Positions 5,113 through 5,426 of a stretch of 5,426 nucleotides of DNA are shown in pieces. The notes below the pieces were generated by a model, which worked only from the letters and a program-made list of their open reading frames with translations, made no database searches and was not told the DNA's origin. The translations under genes were made by a program, and so were the position numbers. The DNA lies in assembly GCA_964645285.1 (NCBI GenBank), contig CAZYDR010000162.1, positions 1-5,426 of the forward strand, given 5' to 3'. This DNA is from JAYZAP01 sp964645285 (GTDB taxonomy: Bacteria > Pseudomonadota > Alphaproteobacteria > JAAXGF01). Positions within the stretch are counted from its first letter, which is position 1; every line of letters begins with the position of its first letter.

Positions 5113-5426
5113 GTGACTGACATGGCGCAGGATGCGGTTGTAGGCTGGGCCGAGGGCGATGCTCTCGAGGCCCACGACATTGAGGTCAGCTTCGAGGGGC
5201 TGGTCGCGGTCGATGGCGTGACACTTGCGGTTCGGAATGGCGAAATCCTCGGCCTTATCGGACCCAACGGCGCCGGCAAGACGACCCTGGTTAACGCCCT
5301 GACCGGATTCCAGAAGCTCGACCGGGGGCGGATCGTGCTCGGCGGCGAAGACGTTACCGGGTGGCCGGCTCACAAGGTCAGCCGCGCCGGCATTGCTCGC
5401 ACCTTTCAGGCGGTCCGCCTGTTCCG
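5113..5426 (+). CDS. LivG-type ABC transporter ATPase, 3'-truncated by the window edge
   Basis: N-terminal 104 residues of an ABC ATPase, the energy-supplying subunit on the cytoplasmic face of an importer. Core begins LEAHDIEVSFEGLVAVDGV, followed by Walker A GPNGAGKTT (50-58), and GIARTFQAVRLF (93-104), whose Gln99 is the Q-loop. This ARTFQ-x-RLF pattern is characteristic of LivG, the branched-chain amino-acid (HAAT) ATPase family, whose members also import amides, urea and polyamine-like solutes. Signature motif, Walker B and the switch histidine lie beyond the edge. Start choice is GTG 5113 by ribosome-site spacing; ATG 5122 is the alternative and removes three residues. It probably shares a transcript with the aminotransferase 55 nt upstream. 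LivF, two permeases and a periplasmic binding protein would be expected downstream, though not seen. The transport substrate is inferred only to match the locus. Confidence 0.92.
   Translation, partial: MTDMAQDAVVGWAEGDALEAHDIEVSFEGLVAVDGVTLAVRNGEILGLIGPNGAGKTTLVNALTGFQKLDRGRIVLGGEDVTGWPAHKVSRAGIARTFQAVRLF

Overview
The window is GC-rich, roughly two thirds G+C, with tightly packed bacterial genes and clear Shine-Dalgarno (SD) sites. Codon choice and the gene families present (LivG-type ABC importer, stand-alone glutamine synthetase-like enzyme, class-III aminotransferase, COG3931-type N-formylglutamate amidohydrolase) fit an alphaproteobacterium. That is an inference from style and content; no taxonomic marker is present.

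Layout. At the left edge (about 2-601, +) lies the 3' part of a short-chain dehydrogenase/reductase (SDR). It converges across a 131-nt spacer on a three-gene minus-strand operon read right to left: a glutamine synthetase-like ligase (3593-2253), an N-formylglutamate amidohydrolase-family protein (2252-1413) and an isochorismatase-like cysteine hydrolase (1392-733). The first two genes abut with zero spacing (TGA|ATG) and the third follows after 20 nt, so the three are almost certainly co-transcribed. A divergent control region of about 145 nt (3594-3737) separates them from a plus-strand unit. That unit holds a class-III PLP aminotransferase (best start 3738, end 5057) and, 55 nt later, the first third of a LivG-type ABC ATPase that runs off the right edge.

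How the genes may work together. The ligase, two amide-bond hydrolases, a transaminase, an oxidoreductase and the start of an amino-acid/amide-type importer look like an uptake and catabolic locus for an amine, amino acid or amide compound. By analogy with the Puu pathway, the ligase could gamma-glutamylate an amine. Here, however, the gamma-glutamyl hydrolase (PuuD-type) and oxidase/aldehyde dehydrogenase steps are not seen, and two unrelated amidohydrolases take their place. The substrate cannot be read from the sequence.

Most notable points. (1) The aminotransferase has conserved N-terminal sequence upstream of its first canonical start codon. The only well-placed start is an ATC, 7 nt after a GGAGG, which suggests either a rare non-AUG start or a mutated/misread ATG. 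(2) The ligase start is best moved to an internal GTG (3593) behind a strong SD. (3) The divergent region carries a 7-bp inverted repeat, overlapping -10-like elements on both strands, an extended -10 for the plus strand and a small leader hairpin.
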